From JBEEOW01 sp041191405 (GTDB lineage Bacteria > Bacteroidota > Bacteroidia > Cytophagales > UBA9547), in NCBI GenBank assembly GCA_041191405.1, contig JBEEOW010000053.1, positions 1 to 15,091 on the forward strand: a stretch of DNA of 15,091 bases, in the 5' to 3' direction. A program made the translations under genes and the position numbers. Under the pieces are notes generated by a model. It saw only the letters and a list, made by a program, of their open reading frames with translations, was not told the DNA's origin and did not search any database. Below are positions 7,498-14,149 of this stretch, piece by piece. Every line of letters begins with the position of its first letter. Positions within the stretch are counted from its first letter, which is position 1.

Positions 7498-8204
7498 ATA
7501 ATGTTTTCCTTATTTATTGCATCAAAACCTTGTAAAGCTAAGTAAATTTGAGCTAACACTATCACATCTTGCAAACAATATTCAGCTATTTCGTCTAATT
7601 GTTGAAATTTGTAATATGCCTCTCCTACTTTACTTCCATCCAAAGTTGATTTACTGGTGTCAATATTAAAAACTGCAGCTAATAAATCTAAACTTGTGTA
7701 TGCTTTTCTATCTCCAAATTTCCACATTTCTAATGTGTCAATATGTGATATTTCCCATGGTTTTTTGCCTTGAATATCCAAAACGGTAGGTAAGGTAAGC
7801 CTATTTGCTAAAATTCTTCTACACAAATAAGGGAAATCAAACTCTTTTCCGTTGTGTGCGCAAAGTATTTTTTTGCCTCTTTTAAAAAGTTTATTTAGGT
7901 GAATTACTGATTCTGAGAGTAATTCGTGTTCATTATCGTTTTTTAAAACTGTACCTTTTAGGGTCCATTCTTTATTTTCATTTTTTACTAAATAAGCCAT
8001 TCCTACAGTAATTACTTTACCATATTCGGCATAAATTGCAGCTTTATTTGGGTACGAATCCTCAGGTGAAAGATAATCTTTTGCAAAAAGTTGTTTATGC
8101 TTTAAAGCCCATAAAGTTTGAAAACGTTCGTCTAATTCTTCAAAAGTTGCTTTTGCCGAAACAGTTTCGATATCAATAAAAACTATTTGATCTAAAATAT
8201 GCAT
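7488..8204 (-). CDS. DEDDy-type 3'-5' exonuclease (DNA polymerase B exonuclease-like)
   Basis: This 238-residue protein has the RNase H-fold exonuclease core and little else. It is predicted to remove nucleotides from 3' ends with two metal ions. Motif Exo I is FIDIET (Asp11, Glu13), Exo II is HNGKEFDFP (Asp123), and Exo III is YCLQD (Tyr209 and Asp213), which makes it DEDDy. The segment ISHIDTLEMWKFGDRKAYTSLDLLA is typical of the predicted PolB-like exonuclease family (PF10108 type) found as a stand-alone protein in Bacteroidota. The ATG at 8202-8204 is preferred to the TTG at 8214-8216 because it starts just ahead of Exo I and fits a consensus promoter about 34 bases upstream. A role in DNA repair or RNA end trimming cannot be decided from context. 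Confidence 0.85.
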   Translation of the reverse strand: MHILDQIVFIDIETVSAKATFEELDERFQTLWALKHKQLFAKDYLSPEDSYPNKAAIYAEYGKVITVGMAYLVKNENKEWTLKGTVLKNDNEHELLSESVIHLNKLFKRGKKILCAHNGKEFDFPYLCRRILANRLTLPTVLDIQGKKPWEISHIDTLEMWKFGDRKAYTSLDLLAAVFNIDTSKSTLDGSKVGEAYYKFQQLDEIAEYCLQDVIVLAQIYLALQGFDAINKENIICT

Positions 8205-8237
8205 ATCATAAAACAAGGGTTAATGTTGAATTTGAAT

Positions 8238-8268
8238 CAAATATATTTTAAACTTACTTAATCACAAA
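8238..8268 (-). promoter_or_regulatory. Consensus Bacteroidota promoter for the exonuclease gene
   Basis: Read on the minus strand, TTTG (complement of 8265-8268) and TATATTTG (complement of 8238-8245) are separated by 19 bases. This matches TTTG-N19-21-TAnnTTTG exactly. Transcription should begin near 8231, leaving a leader of roughly 27 bases before the ATG at 8204. Confidence 0.65.
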
Positions 8269-8365
8269 TACAATTATGAAATATTTAAACAATTATATTT
8301 TAAATTAAATATTTAACTAAATTATATTTTTTGCGTTCAAAGTACCTCATTAAAAATTAGTGTTT

Positions 8366-9556
8366 ATGATATTAAAAAATAACACTTTGGATACAAGCAT
8401 ATATACATTAGATCAAGAAGATAGTTTTAGAATTAAAATTATCAATATTCTAAATGGAGTATTTATATTTTTTGCTACATTTTATCTTTTATACTTTTTT
8501 TCGCAAAAAGAGTGGGTATCATTTTGTTCAATTTCAGCAATTATTACATTTTTTGTATTTAGCTCTTATTTCAATTATGTTAAGAAGCATTTAGTATCAA
8601 AAATCCTCTTAATTGTAGCAACTCAATTGGGAAATTTAGTATTTAGTTTATATTTAGGTTATGGTACTGGTGTACATTTATACAATTTAACTGCTCCTTT
8701 GATTACACTATTGATTTTTAATTTTCAAAGTAAATCAAAAATTTATACTACATTGTTTATTAACTTATTAAATATTTTAGTTCAAATATATATTTTCCAA
8801 AACCATTTAATAATACCTATCAAATTACATCCAATTTTTGTATCTTATTTTTATGATTTAAATGTAATAGGTACTTTAATTTCATTAACAATTTTAACAT
8901 ATTATTTTGCCTCAACCAACAATACAATCACTTCTTTACTAAAAATACAAAACAAAAGCTTAATTAAGACTTTAAATGAAAAAGAGATTTTATTAGCAGA
9001 ATTACATCACAGGGTAAAAAACAATTTAGCTCAAATATCAGCTATTTTAAATTTACAGGTCTATAATATAGATGAACCAACAGCTCAACTTGAATTAATT
9101 AATACACAAAAAAGGATAAAAACTATTGCTCAAATACAGGAGTTTATATACCAAAACGATACGATTTCAAATATTTCGGTAAGTGAACAAATTTCAATGC
9201 TTTTGGAAAATACTGGCAAAGTGTTGAAAATCAATTATGATAAACCTAATTACAATATAAATTTAGATATTAATGTTGCTTTACCTTTTCATTTACTTAT
9301 CCATGAATTACTTTTGTATTTCGAAACTCAAATAAGTAATCAAACTGAAATTGATATTCAACTAATTCAAAATGATAGAAATATTGAAGTACAATTTGTA
9401 ATAAATCAAAAAATAGATGATTTAAAACACAATTCTACTACAAATGATATCGTTGAAGCATTAGTTTATCAATTAAAAGGGAAAATAACTTATTTATTGA
9501 GTAACAATAAAACTACTTTTTCAATAAATTTTCAAACACACATCACCCAATTATGA
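8366..9556 (+). CDS. Membrane histidine-kinase-like protein with degenerate ATPase domain
   Basis: This 396-residue protein has about six hydrophobic segments in residues 25-190 and then a short coiled linker. A HisKA_2/HWE-type dimerisation domain follows, with the phospho-acceptor motif ELHHRVKNNL (His about 215). The C-terminal 150 residues align in shape with an HATPase domain, but the key nucleotide-binding residues are gone. The N-box reads IHELLLYFETQ instead of a VNELVTNALKH-type sequence, and no DxGxG or GxGxxL glycine loop is visible. The protein may therefore not autophosphorylate. It could instead pass phosphate like ChpT or Spo0B-type phosphotransferases, act as a phosphatase, or be a sensor pseudokinase. 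The ATG at 8366 is chosen over a GTG two codons earlier. It overlaps the next gene by ATGA, so the two are translationally coupled. Confidence 0.8.
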   Translation: MILKNNTLDTSIYTLDQEDSFRIKIINILNGVFIFFATFYLLYFFSQKEWVSFCSISAIITFFVFSSYFNYVKKHLVSKILLIVATQLGNLVFSLYLGYGTGVHLYNLTAPLITLLIFNFQSKSKIYTTLFINLLNILVQIYIFQNHLIIPIKLHPIFVSYFYDLNVIGTLISLTILTYYFASTNNTITSLLKIQNKSLIKTLNEKEILLAELHHRVKNNLAQISAILNLQVYNIDEPTAQLELINTQKRIKTIAQIQEFIYQNDTISNISVSEQISMLLENTGKVLKINYDKPNYNINLDINVALPFHLLIHELLLYFETQISNQTEIDIQLIQNDRNIEVQFVINQKIDDLKHNSTTNDIVEALVYQLKGKITYLLSNNKTTFSINFQTHITQL

Positions 9557-9909
9557 GTAAAGTTATATTAATTGTTGAAGATGACGGCTTAATAGCCATG
9601 ATCAACAAAAAAATTGTAGAACGTTTGGGTTTTACTGTTTGTCATACTACAGCTACAGGTGCTGGAGCCATTGAAGCATTTAAAGTGCATAATCCTGATA
9701 TAATTTTAATGGATATAATGCTTGAAGATAATATTTCTGGTATAGATGCTATGTTAGAAATTAGAAAATTATCATCAAATCCTGTTATTTTTATTTCTGC
9801 TAATTCAGATAAATTAAATTTTGATAAAGCAACCAGTATTGCAAATTCAAGTTTTATTTCAAAACCTGTTGTTCAACAGATACTTAAGGAAAAATTAGAG
9901 TCTTTGTGA
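9553..9909 (+). CDS. Single-domain response regulator (receiver only)
   Basis: This 118-residue CheY-like protein consists of one receiver domain with every key residue intact: acidic pair Asp10/Asp11, phospho-acceptor Asp54 (IILMDIML), Ser82 at the Thr/Ser position and Lys104 before Pro105. There is no DNA-binding or enzymatic output domain, so it must signal by protein-protein contact or relay phosphate onward. Its ATG overlaps the stop of the kinase-like gene (ATGA), which makes that protein the obvious partner. Because the partner lacks the usual ATP-binding residues, the receiver may be loaded by a different kinase and the pair may act in a phosphorelay. Confidence 0.92.
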   Translation: MSKVILIVEDDGLIAMINKKIVERLGFTVCHTTATGAGAIEAFKVHNPDIILMDIMLEDNISGIDAMLEIRKLSSNPVIFISANSDKLNFDKATSIANSSFISKPVVQQILKEKLESL

Positions 9910-9942
9910 AATATTTTATTAGTAAAAAATTAAAATATTTTT
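9909..9942 (+). terminator. AT-only terminator-like hairpin after the response regulator
   Basis: AAATATTTTA (9909-9918) and TAAAATATTT (9931-9940) are perfect 10-bp inverted repeats with a 12-base loop. They begin on the last base of the stop codon and are followed by two more T. With no G-C pairs the stem is weak, so termination would be partial. A -7-like TTACTTTG at 9952-9959 just beyond it could start transcription of the DUF4783 gene, but no -33 box was found. Confidence 0.4.
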
Positions 9943-9985
9943 CCATTATAATTACTTTGGCACAGTAATTGCTTAATTTTTGAGT

Positions 9986-10384
9986 ATGAAATCTAGCCTA
10001 AAAAATATAATCTTAGCAACTAGTGTTGTAGCAAGTATAGATAATCTATATGCGCAAGATGATGTATTGAATAAAGCTAAGCTTGCATTTGCTAAAGGAA
10101 ATGCAAATTCATTGGTAACTTATTTTAATAATCAAGTTGAAATAAGTTTCGATGGCAATAAAGTTTCATATAACAAAAACCAATCAGAAATTGTATTAGC
10201 TGATTTCTTCAAAAAAAATCAAGTTAAAGATTTCATTATCAAACATCAAGGCAACTCAAAAGAAGGCTTAAAATACGCAATTGGTACACTTCAATGCCAA
10301 AGCGGAAATTATAGAATTTACCTGTTGATAAAACAGTTTAACGGAATTTTCCTGATAGATACATTAGATTTTAGTAAAGAGTGA
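9986..10384 (+). CDS. DUF4783 family secreted protein
   Basis: This 132-residue protein has an N-terminal signal sequence (MKSSLKNIILATSVVASIDNLYA, then QDD) and a compact NTF2/SnoaL-like alpha+beta body. The segments LAFAKGNANSLVTYFNN, FKKNQVKDFIIKHQG, YAIGTLQCQSGNYRIYLLIKQ and IDTLDF match the DUF4783 pattern known from Bacteroidota. No catalytic residues are evident and its function is not established. In several Bacteroidota a DUF4783 gene sits just upstream of nadC, as it does here, but a role in NAD metabolism is not shown by sequence. I start it at ATG 9986 rather than TTG 9980. A perfect terminator-like hairpin follows 22 bases after its stop. Confidence 0.8.
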   Translation: MKSSLKNIILATSVVASIDNLYAQDDVLNKAKLAFAKGNANSLVTYFNNQVEISFDGNKVSYNKNQSEIVLADFFKKNQVKDFIIKHQGNSKEGLKYAIGTLQCQSGNYRIYLLIKQFNGIFLIDTLDFSKE

Positions 10385-10406
10385 TTGCTGATTTAGTAAA
10401 AGCAGA

Positions 10407-10446
10407 AGAAAAGGCAACGATTATTCGTTGCCTTTTCTTATTTTTA
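10407..10446 (+). terminator. Perfect 14-bp terminator hairpin just upstream of nadC
   Basis: AGAAAAGGCAACGA (10407-10420) and TCGTTGCCTTTTCT (10425-10438) pair perfectly around the loop TTAT, followed by TATTTTTAG. This is a strong intrinsic terminator for the DUF4783 gene. It ends 13 bases before the nadC ATG at 10452, and no consensus promoter is visible between them. Confidence 0.85.
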
Positions 10447-10451
10447 GGGCT

Positions 10452-11327
10452 ATGAAACTTGACTACCTTTCCGAAATAGCTATTAATAGCTTTATTTCTC
10501 TTGCACTTGCCGAAGATGTAGGTGATGGAGACCACTCGTCTTTAGCTTCTATCCCTGATGGAACTATGGAAAAAGCATTACTTCATGTGAAAGATAATGG
10601 AATTATTGCTGGGGTAAATATTGCTGAAAAAATTATTTTCAAGGTGGATCCAAGTTTGAAAACCACTATTTTTATTAGAGATGGCAAACCTGTAAAATAT
10701 GGCGACATAGTACTTTCAGTTGAAGGGGATGCTCGTTCAATTTTAAAAGCAGAGCGTTTGTTGCTTAACTGTATGCAACGTATGTCGGGCATTGCTACTA
10801 CAACTCATTATTTAAATAGCTTAATTGCACATACTAATACCAAACTGTTAGATACCCGAAAAACAACTCCCAATTTTAGAATGATGGAAAAATGGGCTGT
10901 TGTAATTGGTGGAGGAGTAAATCATAGATATGGGTTATTTGATATGATTATGCTCAAAGATAATCATGTTGATTATGCAGGTGGAATTAAAAATGCCATT
11001 GAAAATACCCAAAAATATGTGCAACAATATTTTGAAAAAACTGGCACTTTACTCAAAATAGAAATCGAAACCCGAACTATTGCAGAAGTAAAACAAGTAC
11101 TTGATGTAGGTGGCGTATTCAGAATAATGCTTGACAATATGCCTTTGGATATGCTAAAAGAAGCATTGGCTTTAATTGGCAATCAATACGAAACAGAAGC
11201 ATCAGGTGGTATTACTGCCGAAACAATTGTGGCTATAGCTGAAACAGGAGTTGATTATATTTCTGTGGGAGCGCTTACCCATTCAATAAAAAGTTTAGAT
11301 TTAAGCCTAAAAGCTGCAAAAAAATGA
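10452..11327 (+). CDS. nadC: Nicotinate-nucleotide pyrophosphorylase (carboxylating)
   Basis: This 291-residue quinolinate phosphoribosyltransferase converts quinolinate and PRPP to nicotinate mononucleotide, CO2 and pyrophosphate in de novo NAD synthesis in the cytoplasm. The hallmark motifs are in order: the N-terminal LAEDVGDGDHSS, the ERLLLNCMQRMSGIAT helix, DTRKTTPNFRMMEKWAV near residues 134-150, GGGVNHRYGLFDMIMLKDNH, EIETR, MLDNM, EASGGI and ISVGALTHS. Length and motifs fit an intact type II PRTase. A TTG at 10428 would add eight residues encoded by the terminator arm, so I start at ATG 10452 (MKLDYLSE). Its stop overlaps the start of the next gene (ATGA), which implies one transcript. 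Expression must pass the hairpin at 10407-10438 or use a cryptic promoter. Confidence 0.97.
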   Translation: MKLDYLSEIAINSFISLALAEDVGDGDHSSLASIPDGTMEKALLHVKDNGIIAGVNIAEKIIFKVDPSLKTTIFIRDGKPVKYGDIVLSVEGDARSILKAERLLLNCMQRMSGIATTTHYLNSLIAHTNTKLLDTRKTTPNFRMMEKWAVVIGGGVNHRYGLFDMIMLKDNHVDYAGGIKNAIENTQKYVQQYFEKTGTLLKIEIETRTIAEVKQVLDVGGVFRIMLDNMPLDMLKEALALIGNQYETEASGGITAETIVAIAETGVDYISVGALTHSIKSLDLSLKAAKK

Positions 11328-12499
11328 GAATTGTTGAAGTAAAATCGCAAAGTGAAATAAAATCATTTTTACATTTCCCTATTGGATTGTATAAAAATGA
11401 AAAAAACTGGATTCGTCCCTTAGATTCAGATATAAATGATATTTTTGATGAAAAGGTAAATAAATTTTTCAGACATGGAGAAGCAACTCGTTTTTTATTA
11501 CTCAATGATAAAAACGAAACAATTGGAAGAGTTGCAGCATTTATCAATAAAAAAACTGTAAATGCACAAAATGACCAACCAACAGGAGGTTTTGGTTTTT
11601 TTGAATGTATTGATAACCAAGAAGCTGCAAATTTACTTTTTGATACCTGTAAAAATTGGCTTGCCGAACGTGGCATGGAAGCCATGGACGGACCAATCAA
11701 TTTTGGAGAACGTGATAAATGGTGGGGTCTTTTAGTTGATGGTTTCACAGAACCAAACTATTGCATGCCTTATCATCATAAATATTACAAGGCATTGTTT
11801 GAAAATTATGGTTTTAAAGATTATTTTCAACAATATACATATCATAGAAAAGTAGATGGCGCCTTACCTGAAAGTTATGCTTACAAAGCTGAACGTATAG
11901 CCAGAGACCCAAACTACAGATTTGACCATATTCGTAAAAATAACCTTGAAAAATACGCTGAAGATTTTAGGTATATCTATAACAAAGCTTGGGTAAAACA
12001 TGCAGGGGTTAGAGAAATGCCAAAAGCCCAAGCACTTTCAATTATCAATCAGCTTAAGCCTGTACTCGACGAAGAAATTGTTTGGTTTGCCTATTATGCA
12101 GATGAACCTGTGGCTTTCTTTATAATGATTCCTGAATTAAACCAAATTTTTAAACATTTGGATGGAAAATTAAAAGGTAAATGGGACATTATACCAAAAA
12201 TTAAATTTATGTACCACAAATTAATGGGTACATGTAAAAAAATGTTTGGAGTTGCATTTGGTGTAATTCCAGAATATCAAGGAAAAGGTTTAGAAGGAGC
12301 AATAGTTGTAGCAGCAGCAAAAGTGGTTCAACCAAAAGGCAAATACACTGATTTTGAGATGAATTGGATAGGTGATTTTAATCCAAAAATGATGCACGTT
12401 GCCGAATCCGCTGGCGGGAAAATTTGTAAAACACATATCACTTACCGATTTATATTTGACCCATCGAAACCATTCAAAAGGGCTCCAATGATAGAGTAG
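11324..12499 (+). CDS. GNAT-like acyltransferase-fold protein
   Basis: This 391-residue soluble protein is translationally coupled to nadC (ATGA). The C-terminal half holds a GNAT-like acetyl-CoA segment, GVIPEYQGKGLEGAIV, at about residues 312-327, where motif A would read V-x-PxxxGxGxG/A. It is followed by a beta strand (DFEMNWIGDFNPKMMHVAES) as in GNAT motif B. The N-terminal half has a related layout (TIGRVAAFINKK, GFGFFECIDNQEAANLLFD, GPINFGERDKWWG), so two tandem GNAT-fold halves, as in FemAB- or YghO-like proteins, are likely. There is no signal peptide or membrane segment. The acceptor is unknown. Related Bacteroidota proteins are sometimes labelled GTP cyclohydrolase, which nothing here supports. 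The link to nadC may be simple co-transcription. Confidence 0.65.
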   Translation: MRIVEVKSQSEIKSFLHFPIGLYKNEKNWIRPLDSDINDIFDEKVNKFFRHGEATRFLLLNDKNETIGRVAAFINKKTVNAQNDQPTGGFGFFECIDNQEAANLLFDTCKNWLAERGMEAMDGPINFGERDKWWGLLVDGFTEPNYCMPYHHKYYKALFENYGFKDYFQQYTYHRKVDGALPESYAYKAERIARDPNYRFDHIRKNNLEKYAEDFRYIYNKAWVKHAGVREMPKAQALSIINQLKPVLDEEIVWFAYYADEPVAFFIMIPELNQIFKHLDGKLKGKWDIIPKIKFMYHKLMGTCKKMFGVAFGVIPEYQGKGLEGAIVVAAAKVVQPKGKYTDFEMNWIGDFNPKMMHVAESAGGKICKTHITYRFIFDPSKPFKRAPMIE

Positions 12500-12510
12500 G
12501 AACTTTAATA

Positions 12511-12551
12511 TTAAGTAATTGAGAATGCTTAGTTGTCAATTACTTAACTTT
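12511..12551. terminator. 12-bp hairpin after the GNAT-like gene
   Basis: TTAAGTAATTGA (12511-12522) and TCAATTACTTAA (12536-12547) pair perfectly around a 13-base loop, followed on the plus strand by CTTTT. It lies 11 bases after the GNAT-like gene and also spans the stop codon (12540-12542) of a minus-strand relic frame, so it may end transcription from both sides. Its stem plan matches the hairpin at 137-177. Confidence 0.6.
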
Positions 12552-12773
12552 TACAATAAATTGATGTTCAACATTGATAGCATCATCAATAAATTCTTTA
12601 CAATTTTTATTCTCAATACCTGTAGGGCACGATGCAATTTTTATAGTATCTTCGCCCTTTTGAATTACCTTAAAAGACATTGAAAATAATTGAATATCAA
12701 TTATTTTAATAGCCTTGGTGTAATTAATTGATTGTTTTTTTATTACAAAGGTTTTAGCAACAATTTTTGACCA
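12540..12773 (-). pseudogene. Relic of an unidentified protein's C-terminus
   Basis: The minus strand is open for 77 codons and ends in TAA at 12540-12542, just after a stop at 12774-12776. It reads like a genuine protein tail: alternating hydrophobic strands with IKIASCPTGIENKNC, then FIDDAINVEHQFIVKVK. Only the last 46 codons follow an ATG (12678-12680, MSFKVIQKG), and no ribosome-binding site or promoter was recognised. I read it as a gene fragment that lost its 5' part; a real 46-residue small protein is the alternative. I do not recognise the family. Confidence 0.35.
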
Positions 12774-12808
12774 TTATATCAAAAATTGTGGTTCATTTAG
12801 TTAATTAG

Positions 12809-12844
12809 AAAAACGTCAAACAAAGTTATAAACCTTGATTGACG
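12809..12844 (-). terminator. Intrinsic terminator of the oxidoreductase-lipoprotein operon
   Basis: On the minus strand, CGTCAAtCAAG pairs with TTTGtTTGACG (12834-12844 with 12814-12824; one internal mismatch, one G-U) around a loop of about 9 bases. TTTTTC follows directly. It lies 31 bases after the stop of the SnoaL-like lipoprotein gene. Confidence 0.75.
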
Positions 12845-12874
12845 CTAAATTTCTTAAATAGGTTTATTATCGGT

Positions 12875-13360
12875 CTAATTCATTTTGTTAAACATATAAC
12901 GACTTATTTTCCATTGTCCATTTATTTTTTGAAGAACAAAAAGCTCTCTGTTTTCTTCTGGAACTGTTTGTCCATTAGCATGAATTAATGTCGTCCCTTT
13001 TGAAGTTGTTCTAGCAAAAGCATAATCACCATTTACTATTATCTCGTCAATAAAAAACTCTATTTTAAGTTGAATATTTTTAAATACGAACTCATAAGAC
13101 TTTTTAACCTGTTCTTGTCCAATCGCCGATGGCGCATTTGATGGCATAAATATCCCATCATTAGTATAAAGTGGTAATACTTTATTAACGTCTGATGCGT
13201 TTAAGGCATCACGATAAGAGAAAAGTAATTTCTCAATTGCTGATTTTTCGGTTGACAGTTCCATATTGATTTGGGTTGAATTGATTGATTGATTTTTTGT
13301 TTCGTTTTGGCAAGATACTAATGATATTAGCACGATTGCGGAAATTATTAATTTTCTCAT
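12875..13360 (-). CDS. SnoaL/DUF4440-like lipoprotein (NTF2 fold)
   Basis: This 161-residue protein starts with a lipoprotein signal peptide whose lipobox ends in Cys17 (SLVSC), so it is probably membrane-anchored outside the cytoplasm. After a polar linker, residues about 36-158 form an NTF2-like domain of the SnoaL/DUF4440 (SgcJ/EcaC) type: IEKLLFSYRDALNASDVNKVLPLYTNDGIFMPSNAPSAIG is the usual helix-strand opening, then EFFIDEIIVNGDYAFARTTS, REL(F)VLQKINGQWKISRYMF. Such domains bind small ligands or act as isomerases or stress-related hydrolases; no catalytic set can be named. It follows the oxidoreductase gene by 10 bases and shares its terminator, so both are probably one unit. Confidence 0.82.
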   Translation of the reverse strand: MRKLIISAIVLISLVSCQNETKNQSINSTQINMELSTEKSAIEKLLFSYRDALNASDVNKVLPLYTNDGIFMPSNAPSAIGQEQVKKSYEFVFKNIQLKIEFFIDEIIVNGDYAFARTTSKGTTLIHANGQTVPEENRELFVLQKINGQWKISRYMFNKMN

Positions 13361-13370
13361 TGTTATATTT

Positions 13371-14033
13371 TTAATATTGAGAAATTTTGCTTTTCACTTC
13401 GGCAAGTGTTACCGGTTTGCCTAATGCTCCAAATTCGTGCAGGTCGCCAAATACTTCTATTTTTATAGACTGGTCTATACCTCCAATATTGAAAGGAACG
13501 AAACCACTACTTGTAATAAGCTCTTCAATTTGTTGGCTACTATTGGTGCTATCAGAAGCATAAAAAAGAACTTTTTTTTCAGGCTCATTAAATGCGGAAT
13601 TAAGTAATGAACCAACACCTAAAGTTCCAAAAGCCTTAATTAGTTTAGTATTTTTAGGAATTAAATCAGATAAAATTTTTCCAGCCGATTCATTTTCGCC
13701 AATAATTTTCTTGAAGCCACCTTTTCCATCTGGAGCAATTGGATTAGAAACATCAACAATAATTTTCCCATCCAATTCTTTGGAATAGGTTTGAAAAAAC
13801 TCTTGTAATGCGTTGAAATAAATGGCAGGAATAATAACATCTGCTTCGATTATTGCATCTGAAATTTCTTTATAGGTTGCAAGATTACCTAATTCTTGTG
13901 CTATTGATTTTGTTTTCTCCTTATCTCTTGAAGCAAGAATTACGGAATGATTTCCTTTAATAAGATTTGTTGCGATAGCTTTACCTATATTACCAAGTCC
14001 AATTACAGCAACAGTTGTTTTTGTAGTATTCAT
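13371..14033 (-). CDS. NAD(P)-binding oxidoreductase of the F420-dependent-NADP-reductase-like family
   Basis: This 220-residue protein begins with a Rossmann fold: VAVIGLGNIGKAIA carries GxGxxG at residues 12-17, and ASRDKEK places an arginine after strand 2, which suits NADP(H). The segments ADVIIPAIYF, KIIVDVSNPI and KLIKAFGTLGVGSL are typical of the short 'NADPH-dependent F420 reductase' group (F420_oxidored domain). These are often annotated as reductases without F420 in Bacteroidota, so the true substrate is unknown. It is the first gene of a two-gene unit with the SnoaL-like lipoprotein and lies downstream of a same-strand Crp-like regulator gene. Its upstream spacer contains two CTAG-centred palindromes that could be a regulator's binding sites. 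Confidence 0.85.
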   Translation of the reverse strand: MNTTKTTVAVIGLGNIGKAIATNLIKGNHSVILASRDKEKTKSIAQELGNLATYKEISDAIIEADVIIPAIYFNALQEFFQTYSKELDGKIIVDVSNPIAPDGKGGFKKIIGENESAGKILSDLIPKNTKLIKAFGTLGVGSLLNSAFNEPEKKVLFYASDSTNSSQQIEELITSSGFVPFNIGGIDQSIKIEVFGDLHEFGALGKPVTLAEVKSKISQY

Positions 14034-14106
14034 ATCTATTGTATTGAATTTGTTTTACGTCAAAATTGACATTACAAAGTTGAGCTGAAAAAATAGCATA
14101 AACACA

Positions 14107-14143
14107 TAAACTAGTTTAAGAAATAGTATTAATCTAGTTTAAG
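14107..14143 (-). promoter_or_regulatory. Tandem CTAG-centred palindromes (putative operator)
   Basis: TAAACTAGTTTA (14107-14118) is a perfect palindrome and TTAATCTAGTTTAA (14129-14142) is nearly so. Both contain CTAGTTTAAG (14111-14120 and 14134-14143), with CTAG centres 23 bp apart. They lie upstream of the oxidoreductase gene. If the weak -7-like CAACTTTG (complement of 14075-14082) is its promoter, the centres fall near -43 and -66, positions where activators often bind. The adjacent Crp-like regulator is a candidate ligand. Confidence 0.4.
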
Positions 14144-14149
14144 GTTAAT

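Larger units (their letters stand above)
12500..12874. other. 375-base spacer rich in inverted repeats
   Basis: No intact gene is supported. Besides the hairpins listed separately (12511-12547 and 12814-12844), there are perfect inverted repeats with 11-bp arms at 12683-12693/12697-12707 (centre ATA) and at 12760-12770/12779-12789 (8-base loop). A relic-like reading frame runs on the minus strand from 12773 to 12540. The density of palindromes is higher than in other spacers here, although AT-rich DNA makes some expected by chance. Confidence 0.5.

Noticed and set aside
8279..8316. Direct repeat AAATATTTAA twice, 28 bases apart, upstream of the kinase-like gene
   Set aside because: Too short and purely AT in a very AT-rich spacer; chance is the simplest explanation.
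11275..11748. 157-codon minus-strand frame opposite the end of nadC and the GNAT-like gene
   Set aside because: It is antisense to two coupled genes, of biased serine/phenylalanine composition, without a promoter or homologous features.
14058..14072. GTCAA-AA-TTGAC inverted repeat upstream of the oxidoreductase
   Set aside because: Arms of five bases only; weaker than the CTAG palindromes and not supported by a second copy.
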